Origin: Ianthella basta
Taxonomy: Eukaryota; Porifera; Demospongiae; Verongiida; Ianthellidae
Assembly: GCA_964019415.1 (NCBI GenBank)
Contig: OZ025872.1
Coordinates: 3,274,004 to 3,338,003, forward strand
DNA length: 64,000 bases
Direction: 5' to 3'
A program made the position numbers and the translations under genes. Numbering within the stretch: position 1 is the first letter of the stretch; every line of letters starts with the position of its first letter. This document shows positions 40,508-51,934 of this stretch, piece after piece. Under the pieces are notes generated by a model that ran no database searches, was not told where the DNA came from, and saw only the letters and a program-made list of their open reading frames with translations.

Positions 40508-40711
40508 CTTGTCACTTGCAGTACGGTCTGCATTGTACTCATCGATTAGAAGCTGGGCCACTTTTACATGGCCTCCCTGAGCTGCACTGTGTAGTATAGA
40601 GTATCCCAACTTGTTAGTGCTCTGAAGAAAAGCCTCCATCTTTGGTGCTAGGTATCGAAAAGTGTCAACATGACCACCTAGTGCAGCACAGTGCAGAGCA
40701 TTGCTTCCATC
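40508..40711 (-). CDS. Ankyrin-repeat exon (two repeats)
   Basis: This is 68 codons, phase 0. It encodes DGSNALHCAALGGHVDTFRY, YSILHSAAQGGHVKVAQLLI and DEYNADRTASDK. It is the recent sister of 36785-36988. Confidence 0.85.
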
Positions 40712-41254
40712 CTACATAAAGGAATGGCAAACAACTAAAGACACGACTGCTACAGGAGTGGACACACACTATTCATGTACATGATGGATGTGTCACCTCA
40801 TGCCTCTTAAAGGACACACAGTCTACTGTAACAGTGGCTATGTACTACGATAGCATGCAGAGTGGGGAGCATCAGAGCACATTAGGAGAACGTACAATGT
40901 AAACCATGTCACTGTAGCATTAGGTAAAAACAGTCTTCTCCTCAGAAAATAGTTAAAGAAGGGTGCATGTGCTTGACATGTGAGGACTGGCTAGTGGATG
41001 GTGGAGTGTGGGAGAGGGGGTCAGCTTACTTTGCACAGCACAGTAGGGAGGGTGCATGGAGAGCCTTGTGACACAGAATGTAATGCATGCAAGCCGATAA
41101 CACATGACTAGTGGTACCTTTCAAGGAGGGTACAGTGCCATGTTTATAGCCTCAAGGAGAGTCCTTTGGTAGCAAGAAGGATTCTGTACCCTTCAAAAAC
41201 AGCCTAGAGAGAACACTGGTACAAAATTAAGTTTCCTCTCAGCTAAAGATACCT
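40712..41254. other. Duplicated intron flank, no gene seen
   Basis: 40712-40890 repeats 36989-37170 (ACTATTCATGTACATGATGG, AGCATCAGAGCACATTAGGA). The remainder has no recognised feature. Confidence 0.6.
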
Positions 41255-41465
41255 CTCTAATGAGGACATGCAGTGCCTACTGTTCCAAATACACAGAAAT
41301 GTGTACAAAACTTCCTCCGAAATAAGGTCACCTCTCTAATGAGGACAGTGCCTACTGTTTCAGCTACATAGAGATGTGTATACACTACCTCTGAAACATG
41401 GACACCTCTCTAATGAGGACGGCGCCTATACTATCCCAAATACATAAGATAATCCTTAAATGCAC
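41255..41465. mobile_element. Decayed repeat family with CTCTCTAATGAGGAC motif
   Basis: Internal pieces such as CACCTCTCTAATGAGGACA and TACATAGAGATGTGTA recur here and at 42440-42590, 43255-43420, 43755-43935, 44605-44785, 45855-45985, 47500-47575 and 48190-48315. Several copies begin ACAGTGGAACG or a close variant. They look like decayed non-autonomous DNA elements in introns. The family is not identified. Confidence 0.45.
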
Positions 41466-41999
41466 TTCTAGTACCCTGTGCTCGTGGCAACCAATGTAAA
41501 TAATAGTTTTAGAAAGTAAAGTCATCTTAGGAATCTCTTAATGCCTAAGACAAGAAAGTCATAATGGTTTAAACATGGGAATGTGGTGATATGGCATGTT
41601 GAATAAACTAAACTTGTCTTAGGGCATTTCACACTGCTTAACTGAGAAAGGGCAGTGGATGCCAAAGCACCTTAGTGTCGTCATCCCTACCAAGAAATAA
41701 CCTACTCCATTCACAGTGGAACACCCCATGCCAACGACCTAGAACTCGATTATTATAATAGAGGACAAACCGTGCCTATTGTCGAGGTGATAAAGAGCTG
41801 TGAACTGTGAACAGTCAAGAGATCTATGGCACAGTCACACATAGGAATGAACCTGAATGACACACTTAAAGCAGCCACTTGACCATCTTGTTAGGTTTGA
41901 CTTTGCATTCCATGGTTAAAACATGGGCATGCAGGCATTATCACACACAGAATACTCTGCACACCCTAGTGACTCAGCGCTTCATCTGACATGGTACCC

Positions 42000-42270
42000 T
42001 TGTCTCTGTGACCAAACTATGGGTGAGCGCACTTCTTTTTACAGCTAGAATGATACCTGTCAGTATTTTCGGGAGAGGGGCAGGCATTGTTGTGCAGACC
42101 ATCTCTGATATACAATGGATTGGGGAAATGCCTTTCTATCATCTGATCTGAGTGCAATTGCCCCATGGCCCTTAACCAACAGGTTGCCCTTCCATCTCTG
42201 AAGTTGTGTACGCACACACAATACAATGCACTCAGAATGTAAACACTGTTTTCCATACATACGTACCATG
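42000..42270 (-). pseudogene. Decayed ankyrin-like exon, copy 1
   Basis: The minus strand has an acceptor-like CAACTTCAG followed by DGRATCWLRAMGQLHSDQM in one frame, which resembles an ankyrin core (DGRTPLxxAxxxGH). The frame is not clean and no donor was found. A second copy is at 44190-44460 and a third, shorter one at 46690-46790. They may instead be an unrelated dispersed repeat. Confidence 0.3.
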
Positions 42271-42439
42271 GGAAATACTTCTTTTATGCCTTGACTATAA
42301 TTATAACCTCGTGGCTTGGGATTTTGTATGCCTAAAGAGGTTCTTGATTCCCTAATCGTGATTACACGCCAAGGCTTGGTAAGCTATATGCTGTAATGTC
42401 CTTGTGCCATAGATTACATTATTAAACAGCCTATCACAA

Positions 42440-42590
42440 TTTCAGTGGAACGACCTTTTATAGGACACCCTGAAATCCTGTCTAATGAGGAAAGTGCCTT
42501 TGAACCCATTCCAGTTACATAAAGATGTATACACAACTAACTCTCCAAAATAAGAAAACATCTCTAATCAGGGCACTTGAGACCGTCTCA
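42440..42590. mobile_element. Decayed repeat of the CTCTCTAATGAGG family
   Basis: It starts with TCAGTGGAACGACC and contains TACATAAAGATGTATACACA and CATCTCTAATCAGGGCACTT. It is shared with the copies at 44605 and 47500. Confidence 0.4.
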
Positions 42591-44189
42591 AAGCTCTATA
42601 TACTACTATTCTATGTTTGCACATGCTTCAAACGAAGATCGACATGCGAACCTATCTTTCCAATACTTTATTCATGTGATCGAGTGCAGAATGCAAAAGT
42701 CAATCAGGACTAGAAACCCTAAAACCACTGTATGTAGTCTAAGTCCGTATCCCTATAGCAACAGATCCAGGCAGTATGGACGAAGATTGAAGGGGTATTC
42801 ACCACGTACAGTTTGGAGTGAATCACGGCTGCTTGGCAGACAAAGGCAGTGCTTGGTTACAGGTACAAATATTAGGGAATTGAGTTCAAGGCAGAATGTA
42901 TCCATAGAAATAGTTGGAATCAGTGATTATACTACAACCCCCACAAATGGAATTGGTTACTGTATACCCCGGCCTTCCACCAACTTGTAGTACTGTTCTA
43001 CTCGAGTTCCAGGTACATAACTTCCTCAGACAGTGAATGGGAGCATATATATACGTAGCATGGGTGAGGTTCGGTGGTTTACATATTTGAGGTTCTTTAA
43101 TATTGAACATTAAACTCTCACACCCACGAGCAAAATTAAATGCAAAACTGCATGGAAACACCACCTGTGCTCAGGCACTTGCCACCCCCAGGACTTGGCA
43201 TATTACATATCATAATGAAACAGCCATGCTTATGTCTTGTTCATAACATTCGTAGCTTGTCATAGTGGAACGCATACCTACTTATTCAGGACACCATCAA
43301 AATCAGGAACCTCTCTAATCAGACCAGAGCCAACTGTCCTGCTACAAAGGCTTGCAAACAAATCTATCTTTGAAAATACTACCTTTGTAATCAGGACAGT
43401 TGAATCACTTCCAGAATACAAAGAACCATGTCACTGTAGTGAGTGCACAGCATACAAGTGTAGAATAGTGAGGAAATGTGCTCTTGCTACATGATCACAC
43501 CTAATTGAGTAGCTAGTTATTGTATGAGCCAGCAAGGCCATACTTCAAACTCCATAATCTGCAGGATTGTATACAACTGGCTCACTATACAAAAGTGCAA
43601 TAGTGCAATTACAAACACCTAGTTTACCACACTAAAAGCAGCTAGTTGCCCAACCTGTTAGGCCACACTTCACATTCCACTACACAAGGAAATTACCAAA
43701 AGAAAAGCTGCCACACTGAACACTAGAAAATATCGTCCCAGCTACATAGAGATTAGTACGATACTATACCTTTGAAATAAGGACACCTGTCTAATGAGGA
43801 CAGTGCCTACTGTCCCATCTACGTACATGGAGATGCGCACAACTCTACTTCTGAAATACAGGCACCTCTCTAATGAGGACAACTGCAGCCTTCCCTCAGT
43901 GTTCAGATTTGAAGGCACTATGTTACTGTAGTGCACACCATGCAAATTTAGAGGGAGGAATCGCATACTGAAGGACCACACTAAATTATTTATGTACAAT
44001 CACTAGCTCCTAGTGCCTTAGGCAGGGTGTCCTACTGTATGGGTTTCCACGCCCACTGTGGTAGGTTACATAAGTAGTGGTCAGAACACTGACATGCAGG
44101 TATTATGCCATATACAATACACTGCACACCCTTGGGACTCAGCATTCTATATAATATGCCATAGCACTTTTGTGTCTATGATGTAACTA
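42591..44189. other. Repeat-rich intron, no gene seen
   Basis: Further fragments of the CTCTCTAATGAGG family lie at 43255-43420 and 43755-43935. Short open frames here have no domain and no splice support. Confidence 0.5.
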
Positions 44190-44460
44190 TGGGTGAGCAC
44201 ATTCTATTTCAGAGGCAGAGGGGTACTTGTCAGTTGTGTGTGTGTAGGAGGGGCATGCATTGTTAGGCAGACAATCTCTTTCATACAATGGGTTGTGGGA
44301 GTGCCCTTCCATCATGCGACCTGAGTGTAATTGCCCCATGGACCACAACAACAGGTTGCCCTTCCACTTCTGAAGATTTACTGCACACATGCACACAGTA
44401 CAATGTGCTCAGAATACACACACTGTTTACCATACATACCATGGGAAACACTCCTTTTAA
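44190..44460 (-). pseudogene. Decayed ankyrin-like exon, copy 2
   Basis: Clearly homologous to 42000-42270, with GGGGCAATTACACTCAG against GGGGCAATTGCACTCAG on the minus strand. LLLWSMGQLHSGRMMEGHS lies in the frame that corresponds to copy 1. No open exon with both splice sites was found. Confidence 0.3.
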
Positions 44461-44604
44461 GCATGGCTCATATAGCACAGTAGTGATTGTTCAAATATTA
44501 CCACAGAATTTACACTTGTCTTCTGGCACTCCACACCCCCAAGGTTTGGCATACTATATCCTGTAATGCCCTTATGCCATGTCTTCCATTTATAAAGAGA
44601 CTAT

Positions 44605-44785
44605 GTCACAATTACAGTGAAATCCCCATGTAAAAGACTCCTCGTAATCCGCTCTAATGAGGACAGACTTTGAATCTGTTCCAGTTACATAATGATGCAT
44701 ACAATAACTACGCAACTCAAAAATAACAAAACCTCTGTAATCAGGGCACTTGAGACTGTCCCAAAGCTCAAACTGTCCAAAGGTA
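44605..44785. mobile_element. Decayed repeat of the CTCTCTAATGAGG family
   Basis: It starts ATTACAGTGAAATCC and contains CCGCTCTAATGAGGACAG and AATCAGGGCACTTGAGACTG. It continues into the duplicated flank of the next ankyrin exon. Confidence 0.4.
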
Positions 44786-44869
44786 TCCACAATGAATAAA
44801 GAGAAATATTTATGTACAACAGTGAGGAAAACCCAACTGCCCTTGGGCACTTTGTGCTAATGTACTTAC

Positions 44870-44968
44870 ATTGCTTTGTTCCTTGATGTTGCTGCCATTA
44901 GCCAAAAAATACCGGACTACATCAGAGTAGCCTTCCTGAGCAGCAATCAAAAGAGGAGTGAAGCCGTC
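44870..44968 (-). CDS. Ankyrin-repeat exon
   Basis: This is 33 codons, phase 0. It encodes DGFTPLLIAAQEGYSDVVRY and FLANGSNIKEQSN. Exon and flanks (44727-45010) are duplicated at 47509-47830. Confidence 0.85.
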
Positions 44969-45175
44969 CTGTTGTTGAAGAAAAGGAGATACAATGTATA
45001 GTGATGGGGACTATATAACATGTCTACTAGTACCAAATAAACTGGTGTATTTACGGAGTACCTATACACCAGTTACATACAACATACTGTCACACACCAT
45101 GCATACACTGCCATCAGTCTGGGGTCTGCTACTACTTGAACTACATGACTGTGGCATACATGCATGCCAAACGTG

Positions 45176-45177
<2 letters not shown>

Positions 45178-45232
<55 letters not shown>
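45178..45232. repeat. (CA)n microsatellite
   Basis: Uninterrupted CA run, (TG)n in the sense strand, about 50 nt downstream of the donor of the ankyrin exon at 45285. Confidence 0.95.
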
Positions 45233-45235
<3 letters not shown>

Positions 45236-45284
45236 TCAATTCACCCAAACATCCAATGACACTTGTAGTATGCATGGCCCTCAC

Positions 45285-45386
45285 CTTATTCCTGTGGAGG
45301 ACGTCAGCACCGTAGACCTCACAAAGCAGCCGAACTAGATCTGCGTGTCCATTCTGAGTTGCACAGAACAGGGCTGTCCAGCCATT
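45285..45386 (-). CDS. Ankyrin-repeat exon
   Basis: This is 34 codons, phase 0. It encodes NGWTALFCATQNGHADLVRL and LCEVYGADVLHRNK. Acceptor CTTCCTTCAG, donor AAG/GTGAGG. Confidence 0.82.
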
Positions 45387-47075
45387 CTGAAGGAAGGGTG
45401 TAAAAATGGACTGAACATCAAGTGTGTGCTTGTATGACATAGGTAAAGAGTAACATCCAATGTAGCAAACAATAGTAGAGTACTGTACTAATGAGATGCA
45501 TAAAATACCAATCAGTAACCGTCTGTATAAAGAAATAATCCACCCACACTCACAAACACCCACACACTGTTTGCACACTCGTACCTACGCCCTTCTGCTG
45601 AGTATGGGAGACATGAATGCACTTATAGTACACATTGCCATGGCAACATTTCATTAATGCATTGATTACATGGCACCATAGTGATTGCTCTACCTGTTGC
45701 TCATATCATTAGATGCTATAGAGGTTTAGAAGTGGGCAGGTGGCCATATGATGTGGCTTTAGCACTTGTAATCTACACACACTTGCTATTGGGTACTTCA
45801 CACGCCCACCATTTGGCATTGTGTAAGCCAATAATGCCATTGTTCCATGTCAACCACAATTACAGGAAAACCCTTATAAAGAGCAATCTGAATTTCTCTA
45901 ATGATGGGAGTGTTTTATGTCCTTGCTATATGGAGATGCGCACAAAACTAACTCTGATGTACGTAAGGACACCTCTCTATCTGGAGTGCAAATAGAGCTC
46001 ATACCCACACATGTACAGGAGTGGAGAGTGAATGCATGGAAGCATGCTGTCCTAGTTGCATGTGACTACATGGCATAGCAGGCATAGGCTGGTTGTTGGA
46101 AGTGATCTTTGTGCGTGATGACCAATGATAGTGTAATATTATACCACATGTGCACACCTGAACGCAAACACACACACAGACACCACCACACCACACTGCC
46201 AGTTCACCTCTGGAAAAGAGTGCACACACACACAAAGAGTAAAGCACTCAGATGCGCACAGTGATCATCATACCACAAGGGAGTCGTTTCATTTATGTAT
46301 GGACTTAATAGCACCCTTAGTAATTCTTTGTATAATTTCAGGCCTGTGTGCAGGATTTGAAAAGGGGGCTACACTCCAGAGGAAATGTGCGAAGGAAACT
46401 ATTTCCATCCAATGACGTCACACAAATGGCAGACTATGCAAATGGTCATGCATGCACCCTGGAATCACTGGAAGAGAGTGGCAAAGATTCAAAACATGAT
46501 CCTCTTGGCCCTCAATAGGCCATTGGACTAGTACTGCTACAAAATGATCAGTTTCATAATTTAATGCACACACATGCAGATCCCCTGGAAAGGGGGTTTC
46601 TGATGCCTTCCAGGTTCCCGCGGACACACAGAATACACTGCACAGCCTTGATACTCAGCGCCCAATATGCCTTAACACCTTTGACGTATTTATGGATGAG
46701 CACACTCTGTTTCAGAGGAAGAAGGCTACCTGTCACAGTCGTAGGGGTCATGCTTTGTTGGGAGGCCATCCCTTTTATACAATGGATAGAGGGCTGCAAT
46801 GACCAGCAAGCGACTGCAATCAAGAACGCCAGCACACAGTGTCTAGCTAGCACGGTGAATTCATGTGCAAAGCACAGCACAGTAAAATATAGCTTGAATG
46901 TTTGGTAAGCATTATTAACTGTGCAGGCAAAACGTGCCTAGCTTGCATAGAAATTGGGCAAGTGGATGTGTTGCAAGAGATGGAGAGTTAATGACTGACA
47001 GCTGCACTGTTGATGCTTAAAGTTATGAAGACTCAGCAGGATGCCTTGGGCATCGACCAGGTGTGGCAGGATAAC
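45387..47075. other. Repeat-bearing intron
   Basis: This contains a decayed CTCTCTAATGAGG element (45855-45985) and the third short copy of the ankyrin-like repeat (46690-46790). No intact exon was seen. Confidence 0.5.
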
Positions 47076-47076
47076 T

Positions 47077-47445
47077 TTATTGAAGCTGTAGGGAGAGAAA
47101 TCGTCGGGATACTCCATGTCTCTTCAGATAACGTTGAGCTAGAGTACGGGCAATAAGCAGCCAACATTTGTTCGCGTAGTCTACCTCGCGAAGCTTTCCG
47201 CAGCGAATATGCACCACCTCCATATAGCTAAAGTACGGGTGGAATCTAGTGATGTCACATCCGGCGATATCTGTATTATATGCGGCGCCTAATGATATGC
47301 ACAATAGCACAACCACAATGTTTGTAACATGCAAAATGGCCAGTATAAAACTGATTCGTAATAGAATTATACGGTGTAAGCAGTCCCTCTTCGACCGCAT
47401 ACGTAAATAGAAATTTCCAGAACAACATACGTAACAAACATACAT
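47077..47445 (-). CDS. Unrecognised intronless frame, 122 aa, one membrane segment
   Basis: ATG at 47445 opens a frame that starts MYVCYVCCSGNFYLRMRSK, contains a hydrophobic segment FILAILHVTNIVVVLLCISL (about residues 33-52) and ends SRRFLSLQLQ. The TAA stop at 47077-47079 lies inside an AATAAA poly(A) signal (47076-47081). The stretch is richer in CpG than its surroundings and has no repeat copy in the window. It could be a nested gene, an alternative terminal exon or a chance frame. Confidence 0.35.
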   Translation of the reverse strand: MYVCYVCCSGNFYLRMRSKRDCLHRIILLRISFILAILHVTNIVVVLLCISLGAAYNTDIAGCDITRFHPYFSYMEVVHIRCGKLREVDYANKCWLLIARTLAQRYLKRHGVSRRFLSLQLQ

Positions 47446-47667
47446 ACAGAGCCGACGAACCGACTAGTGTAGGGCTCGCTCAGGCTCACCCCAATAAAAT
47501 GAGGAAACCCCTTTAATCAGGGCACTTGAGACTGTCCCAAAGCTGAAACTGTCCAAAAGCATCCACAATGTATGAAGAGGGCTATATGATGTTTTTGTAC
47601 TGTGTGCAAATGTACATCAGTGAGGAAAATCCAACTGCCCTTGGGCACTTTGTGCTAGTGTACTTAC

Positions 47668-47766
47668 ATTGGTTTGTTCCTTGATGCTGCTTCCACTAGC
47701 CAACAGAAACTGGACTACATCAGAGTGGCCTTTCTGTGCAGCAACCAAAAGAGGAGTGAAGCCGTC
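47668..47766 (-). CDS. Ankyrin-repeat exon
   Basis: This is 33 codons, phase 0. It encodes DGFTPLLVAAQKGHSDVVQF and LLASGSSIKEQTN. It is a sister of 44870-44968. Confidence 0.85.
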
Positions 47767-48344
47767 CTGTATATGAAGAGAAGGAGATTCAATGTATAGT
47801 GATGGGAACTATATAACATGTCTACTAGTGTACCACATACAGTAAACTGGTGTACATGTACAGAGTAATGATGAGAGATATAAATAGTAAATCTAACTAA
47901 GCTACAACATACTGCCATACACTGCCATCAGTGCCACGTGCACATGTATAATGTATTGAAGGCATGTATACCAAGTCACACTTTTGAGGACACACACACA
48001 GCAATTAAAAAACAGGTGTAGAGATTCCAAATATGCCATGTCTATGCACAATTCAATCCACCCAACCATTTGTTGACACAATTACGCATGGCCTTTAGTT
48101 GTACAATCTACACTTGACTTTGGCCAATTCACATACCCAGAACTTTCTATACTTCATAAAGTCTTTTTGCCATGTCTTCAATTAAATAAGGCCACCGTAA
48201 TTACAGTGGAGCCTCCTTGCAATGGACACCCTGAATTTCTCTCTATTGAAGACTGAACCCGATGTACCATAATGCACAAACTACCCCCAAATGAATACAT
48301 CTCTCTAATGAGCACTTGTGGAAATGTGTGCAAGTGCAGTTTAC
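47767..48344. other. Intron with a decayed repeat
   Basis: The end at 48190-48315 carries ATTACAGTGGAGCCTCC and CTCTCTAATGAGCAC of the dispersed family. No exon was seen. Confidence 0.5.
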
Positions 48345-48443
48345 CTTATCCTTCACATCCACTGGGAGTCCCTGCCCAAGGAGCTCCTTCACTTTGGCTA
48401 TGTCTCCGTAATAGGCTGCATACAACATTTCCCTCTCCATCTC
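48345..48443 (-). CDS. Ankyrin cap exon, first of the run
   Basis: This is 33 codons, phase 0. It encodes EMEREMLYAAYYGDIAKVKE and LLGQGLPVDVKDK. An ATG at codon 2 could be the start of translation, since no upstream coding exon was found. It is a sister of 37248-37346. Confidence 0.8.
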
Positions 48444-49846
48444 CTGTATGGTGTACACAGTAGCACAGTTCATGACCACATACCAATATCTCATAGACCT
48501 TACACCAGTCTACTGGCTATGTACTCTAACCACATGTGCATACCACCCAGCTGAACCCATGGTGTACCATATAGGTTAAACCAAAAGGGGGAGCTTGAAA
48601 CTAGGGCAACTTGAACTGGATGAGATCATCAGCTGCCGAAGGCCTACGTGGCTAAAACACCCTGAGTTACTGTGAATTTCTGCTACGCAAGTGCTTGAGC
48701 AACTACCCACAGCTACAATACGTCCTACGTAGCAATGAGTCTCTACGCTATCATAGTCTAGATAGGTAGACCTCTCCCACTTTGGGTATTTAGACAATGG
48801 ACCAAAGCATGTACGCATAGATACCAGGTATTGAGAGGGTCTAGCATGCTAGAATAGTGAGGTCACACACAGGAAGGTGGGTAGTGCCTGTGGACCTGCC
48901 TCTGTACAAACTGTCACTTGTCTGTTAGGTGTGATACTATGAATAATGGTACAGACCAATGAATACACTTAACACCTGGCACTTAACCCAAGGTGGTGTC
49001 TCACCTACACACCCACATTCCTACTTCACTACACTACAGTGGCAGCACCTTCATATTACTGATCAGTTCAGTTGTCAGTGATCTGAAGACATTGTACTAG
49101 TTTACTGGCTGCTCTTAACCATGAACCACCTCACTTAGCATAGCACTATACAGAGCTCCCAATACACAGGGATAGTGAAGACCACTTAGTCACTGTAGCA
49201 AACAGTTAGGATATACACTGGGGGTATTTGGGATGTGATATAGAGTGACATCACACTGTACAGAAACTGTTAGGCGTAAGAAGGCAGATTTCTCCAAGAC
49301 GTATGAGGAGAGATTGCTAGTTCAGATCATGTAGAAATTACCTCTATCCTGTTATGACAGGGAGTGCATGATGGCTTCATTCGTTTCTTTAGTGAGGATT
49401 TCCAACTGATAGCTCGATCAGTGAAATGTGTACGAGGTTGATACCATGAACTGTAGTTATCACACCTTGTCCGGTACACATTAGTGCCAGAAGTCAGCCA
49501 TCAAAAGCTCTTTACTCTAGTAAATTTCATTGTCCAAGTCAGTTCTGCAACCTGCCCAATTACTTCCGTTTAGTGAGGCTGATCGACAGGCGCTCGTAAG
49601 CTTCACAGCGCTACTCGACAGATTCAACGCTTCAGTAGAGTTCATTGTACCAATCCTCCCTTACTGTAAGGGTTGCTTCAGGACTTCATCGAAACGGCGA
49701 CTTTTTGCTGAGGTAACGTATCAAAGTGCGACTTAAACAGAAGATATCCTTGAACGTCTCCATTATCTTTGTAATGCTAACACCTTCTGCCAAAGATTTT
49801 ACTTGTAGGGGGGTCGTAACAGACTAGGTTTGGTTACGCTGCGTTA
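48444..49846. other. No supported gene
   Basis: An open frame at 49530-49736 (+), a possible minus-strand ATG at 49645 (MNSTEALNLSSSAVKL) and several short frames have no splice or domain support. The 5' UTR of the ankyrin gene could lie here. Confidence 0.4.
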
Positions 49847-50062
49847 TCAAAAGGGTTTCGCTGTTCTTCGTTGAGTGCGAGTTGCCTTTGAGGCTATGCA
49901 TGAGGATGGTCCTGTCATGGGAGACCTTGGCGCGGACGCCAACGGCTTGTTGACATCAACGGCTTGTGGCCGCAAAAGGTCTTCGCTATCACTGTAAGCA
50001 CAAATGCCACACAGTGACACGGATGCATAAGCTAACCAGTTCCATCCTGAAGCAATTGGAAG
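49847..50062 (-). CDS. Unrecognised candidate exon
   Basis: From an acceptor-like TTGCTTCAG the frame reads GWNWLAYASVSLCGICAYSD, a possible membrane segment, then SEDLLRPQAVDVNKPLASAP and a basic end KATRTQRRTAKPF before TGA. Upstream on the same strand, an ATG at 50322 opens an Arg/Ser-rich peptide (ARLFFSVGVRSLSLPATVVL) ending at a donor CAG/GTAGGT; it looks like a mitochondrial targeting sequence. The two do not join in phase as drawn. No family was recognised. Confidence 0.25.
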   Translation of the reverse strand, partial: LPIASGWNWLAYASVSLCGICAYSDSEDLLRPQAVDVNKPLASAPRSPMTGPSSCIASKATRTQRRTAKPF

Positions 50063-50403
50063 AATTCTTGTTTGGTACCAACACACTTAGCCCACGAAAC
50101 ATTGTACAGTCAGTTAAAGGTTATTTCTAGCAGTTCATTAGAAAGAAGTGGACAGTCACCCAATCCTACAATCACTTGATTATACAGGAGTGCACCTACC
50201 TGGTACCTCAACACCACAGTGGCAGGAAGACTCAGAGATCGAACGCCGACTGAGAAGAACAGACGCGCGGGGAGCACTTTGGTATTTAAAGAATGCTGTA
50301 ATGACGTCATGAATACCTGCACTCATAAACGCATGTCAGAAATGGACCACGCTCGGGTAAATTTTTGGCCAGCATGCGCGTTTCTCTTCGTTTTCGTTTG
50401 TAG

Positions 50404-50652
50404 ACAAGGTTAATATTGTCCAGTGGACTACGAAGCTAGAGTTTGTTTTGCTCCTTCTGTTCCTCCCGGCCTTCTTGGCCTACCCTCGTCCTGCTGGGGA
50501 AGAGGGGAACGAGGAGGACAAGCCAGAAGGTACAGACGACGGAGAGGAGGAGGAGGAGGAGAATAAAGACGAACTGGAAGACAAAGAGTTGTCTGCTCGA
50601 GACCACATTGCTGGCGTGTCGCTGGATCGAGCGGGACGGTCACCTGAACACG
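50404..50652 (+). CDS. EF-hand gene, signal-peptide exon (no ATG found)
   Basis: After the polypyrimidine acceptor CGTTTGTAG the frame runs through FVLLLLFLPAFLAYPRPAG, a typical signal peptide, then an acidic stretch (EGTDDGEEEEEENKDELEDK) and SARDHIAGVSLDRAGRSPEH to a donor CACG/GTCAGT. No ATG is in frame, so the start would be in an upstream exon or has been lost. Signal peptide plus acidic N-region plus EF-hands resembles lumenal calcium binders of the reticulocalbin/Cab45 type. Confidence 0.5.
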
Positions 50653-51189
50653 GTCAGTATGTGTATGTATGTTATGTGTGTGTGAGTGGATGAGTTTTGT
50701 GTACTGTATGTGTACTGTATTTGTTATGTGCATGTCTGTTTTGGACGTATTTGAGTGTGTCCCTCGGCGTGTGTATTCTGTAGTCACCATGTTCTCAGAG
50801 ATTGTTAGTGACTGGACGTAGGAAACACAAGATACTCTGTTAAGTTCTCTAATCCTCTTCATGTTCCCCATATGTGTACATGAACACACACATGCAACCC
50901 CTCCCACCCCCCTCCGTCCCCCCTCCCATGCACACGCGGCCAAGTACTCTCAGACAGAAGGACCAACTGTCCCTCTGAGACTTCTCTTGTGCTGTTTAGT
51001 GCCTTCCCTTTTCCATGTCCTCCTTACAACAGTTACTGTTAGTTGTTGAGTGTAGTGATTGTCCTGTTAGCAGTTTGTGTGACCTTCTGTCCAATGCCCT
51101 ACATCAGTCCTTAGTAAGATGTGGTGTCTGCTGTTACAGTTGGTGTGCTTGTGACTGTGTGTGTTTGTATGTATACTTGCACTTGTGCA

Positions 51190-51263
<74 letters not shown>

Positions 51264-51529
51264 TGTGTGTGTGTGCGTGTGTGTGTGTGTGTGTGTGTGC
51301 ATGTTTGTGTGTGTGTGCATGTTTGTGTGTGGGGGGGAGCAAGTTTGGTTTGTGTCATTCCCGTTGCCAACTTGCATGTTTCAGGCTACTCATCCCCTCC
51401 CCCCATCATTTCTCACTCACTCCCCTCCCCCTATCCTTTCTCACTCACTTCCCTCCCCCTATTCTTTCTCACTCACTCCCCTCCCCCCATCCTTTCTCAC
51501 TCCCCCCCCTCCCCTCTCCTCTCTCACAG
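50653..51529. other. Intron with (GT)n and C/T-rich repeats
   Basis: This holds the (GT)n run at 51192-51335, then four or five imperfect copies of TCACTCACTCCCCTCCCC (51410-51515) that form a long pyrimidine tract before the acceptor. No exon was recognised, although phase bookkeeping suggests one is missing. Confidence 0.55.
51192..51335. repeat. (GT)n microsatellite
   Basis: GT run with TATG, GCG and GCATGTTT interruptions. It is (TG)n in the sense of the plus-strand EF-hand gene. Confidence 0.95.
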
Positions 51530-51652
51530 ATGGTGTCACTGGCTGAAGACCTCATCAAGGCACTGGACAGTAACCATGACCAGAGCCTCAGTGAGGAGGA
51601 GTTCATCACTTACTACTCCAAGAAGATGGGACACATGTACACCAAGAACAAG
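51530..51652 (+). CDS. EF-hand exon
   Basis: This is 41 codons, phase 0. It encodes VSLAEDLIKALDSNHDQSLS and EEEFITYYSKKMGHMYTKNK. The loop D-S-N-H-D-Q-S-L-S-E-E-E has the canonical calcium ligands at positions 1, 3, 5, 9 and 12. Acceptor CTCTCACAG, donor AAG/GTACTG. The phase does not match the signal-peptide exon directly. Confidence 0.7.
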
Positions 51653-51934
51653 GTACTGCACTGACTCCACCTGTACATGTGGACCACTCTACAAAATGCT
51701 TATTCCTTGCATTTTTATTATTCATCTAATCCACTTCAGTTTTAAGTGTATTCATTAGTATGTCACATGACTGTCACGTGATACATGTCACATTCCCATC
51801 ATTGTGCCTACTACTATTAAATCTGTAGTGACTGCTAAAGTTCAGTGGTAATCATTTCATGAAAGATTCAGTTAATTCTGGTCACTACAGTTTACAACTG
51901 GTAACTCTCCTCCTCTCAACTCCCTCCTTTGTAG

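Noticed and set aside
49530..49736. 68-codon plus-strand frame
   Set aside because: It looks moderately protein-like, but no family, splice partner or second copy could be found.
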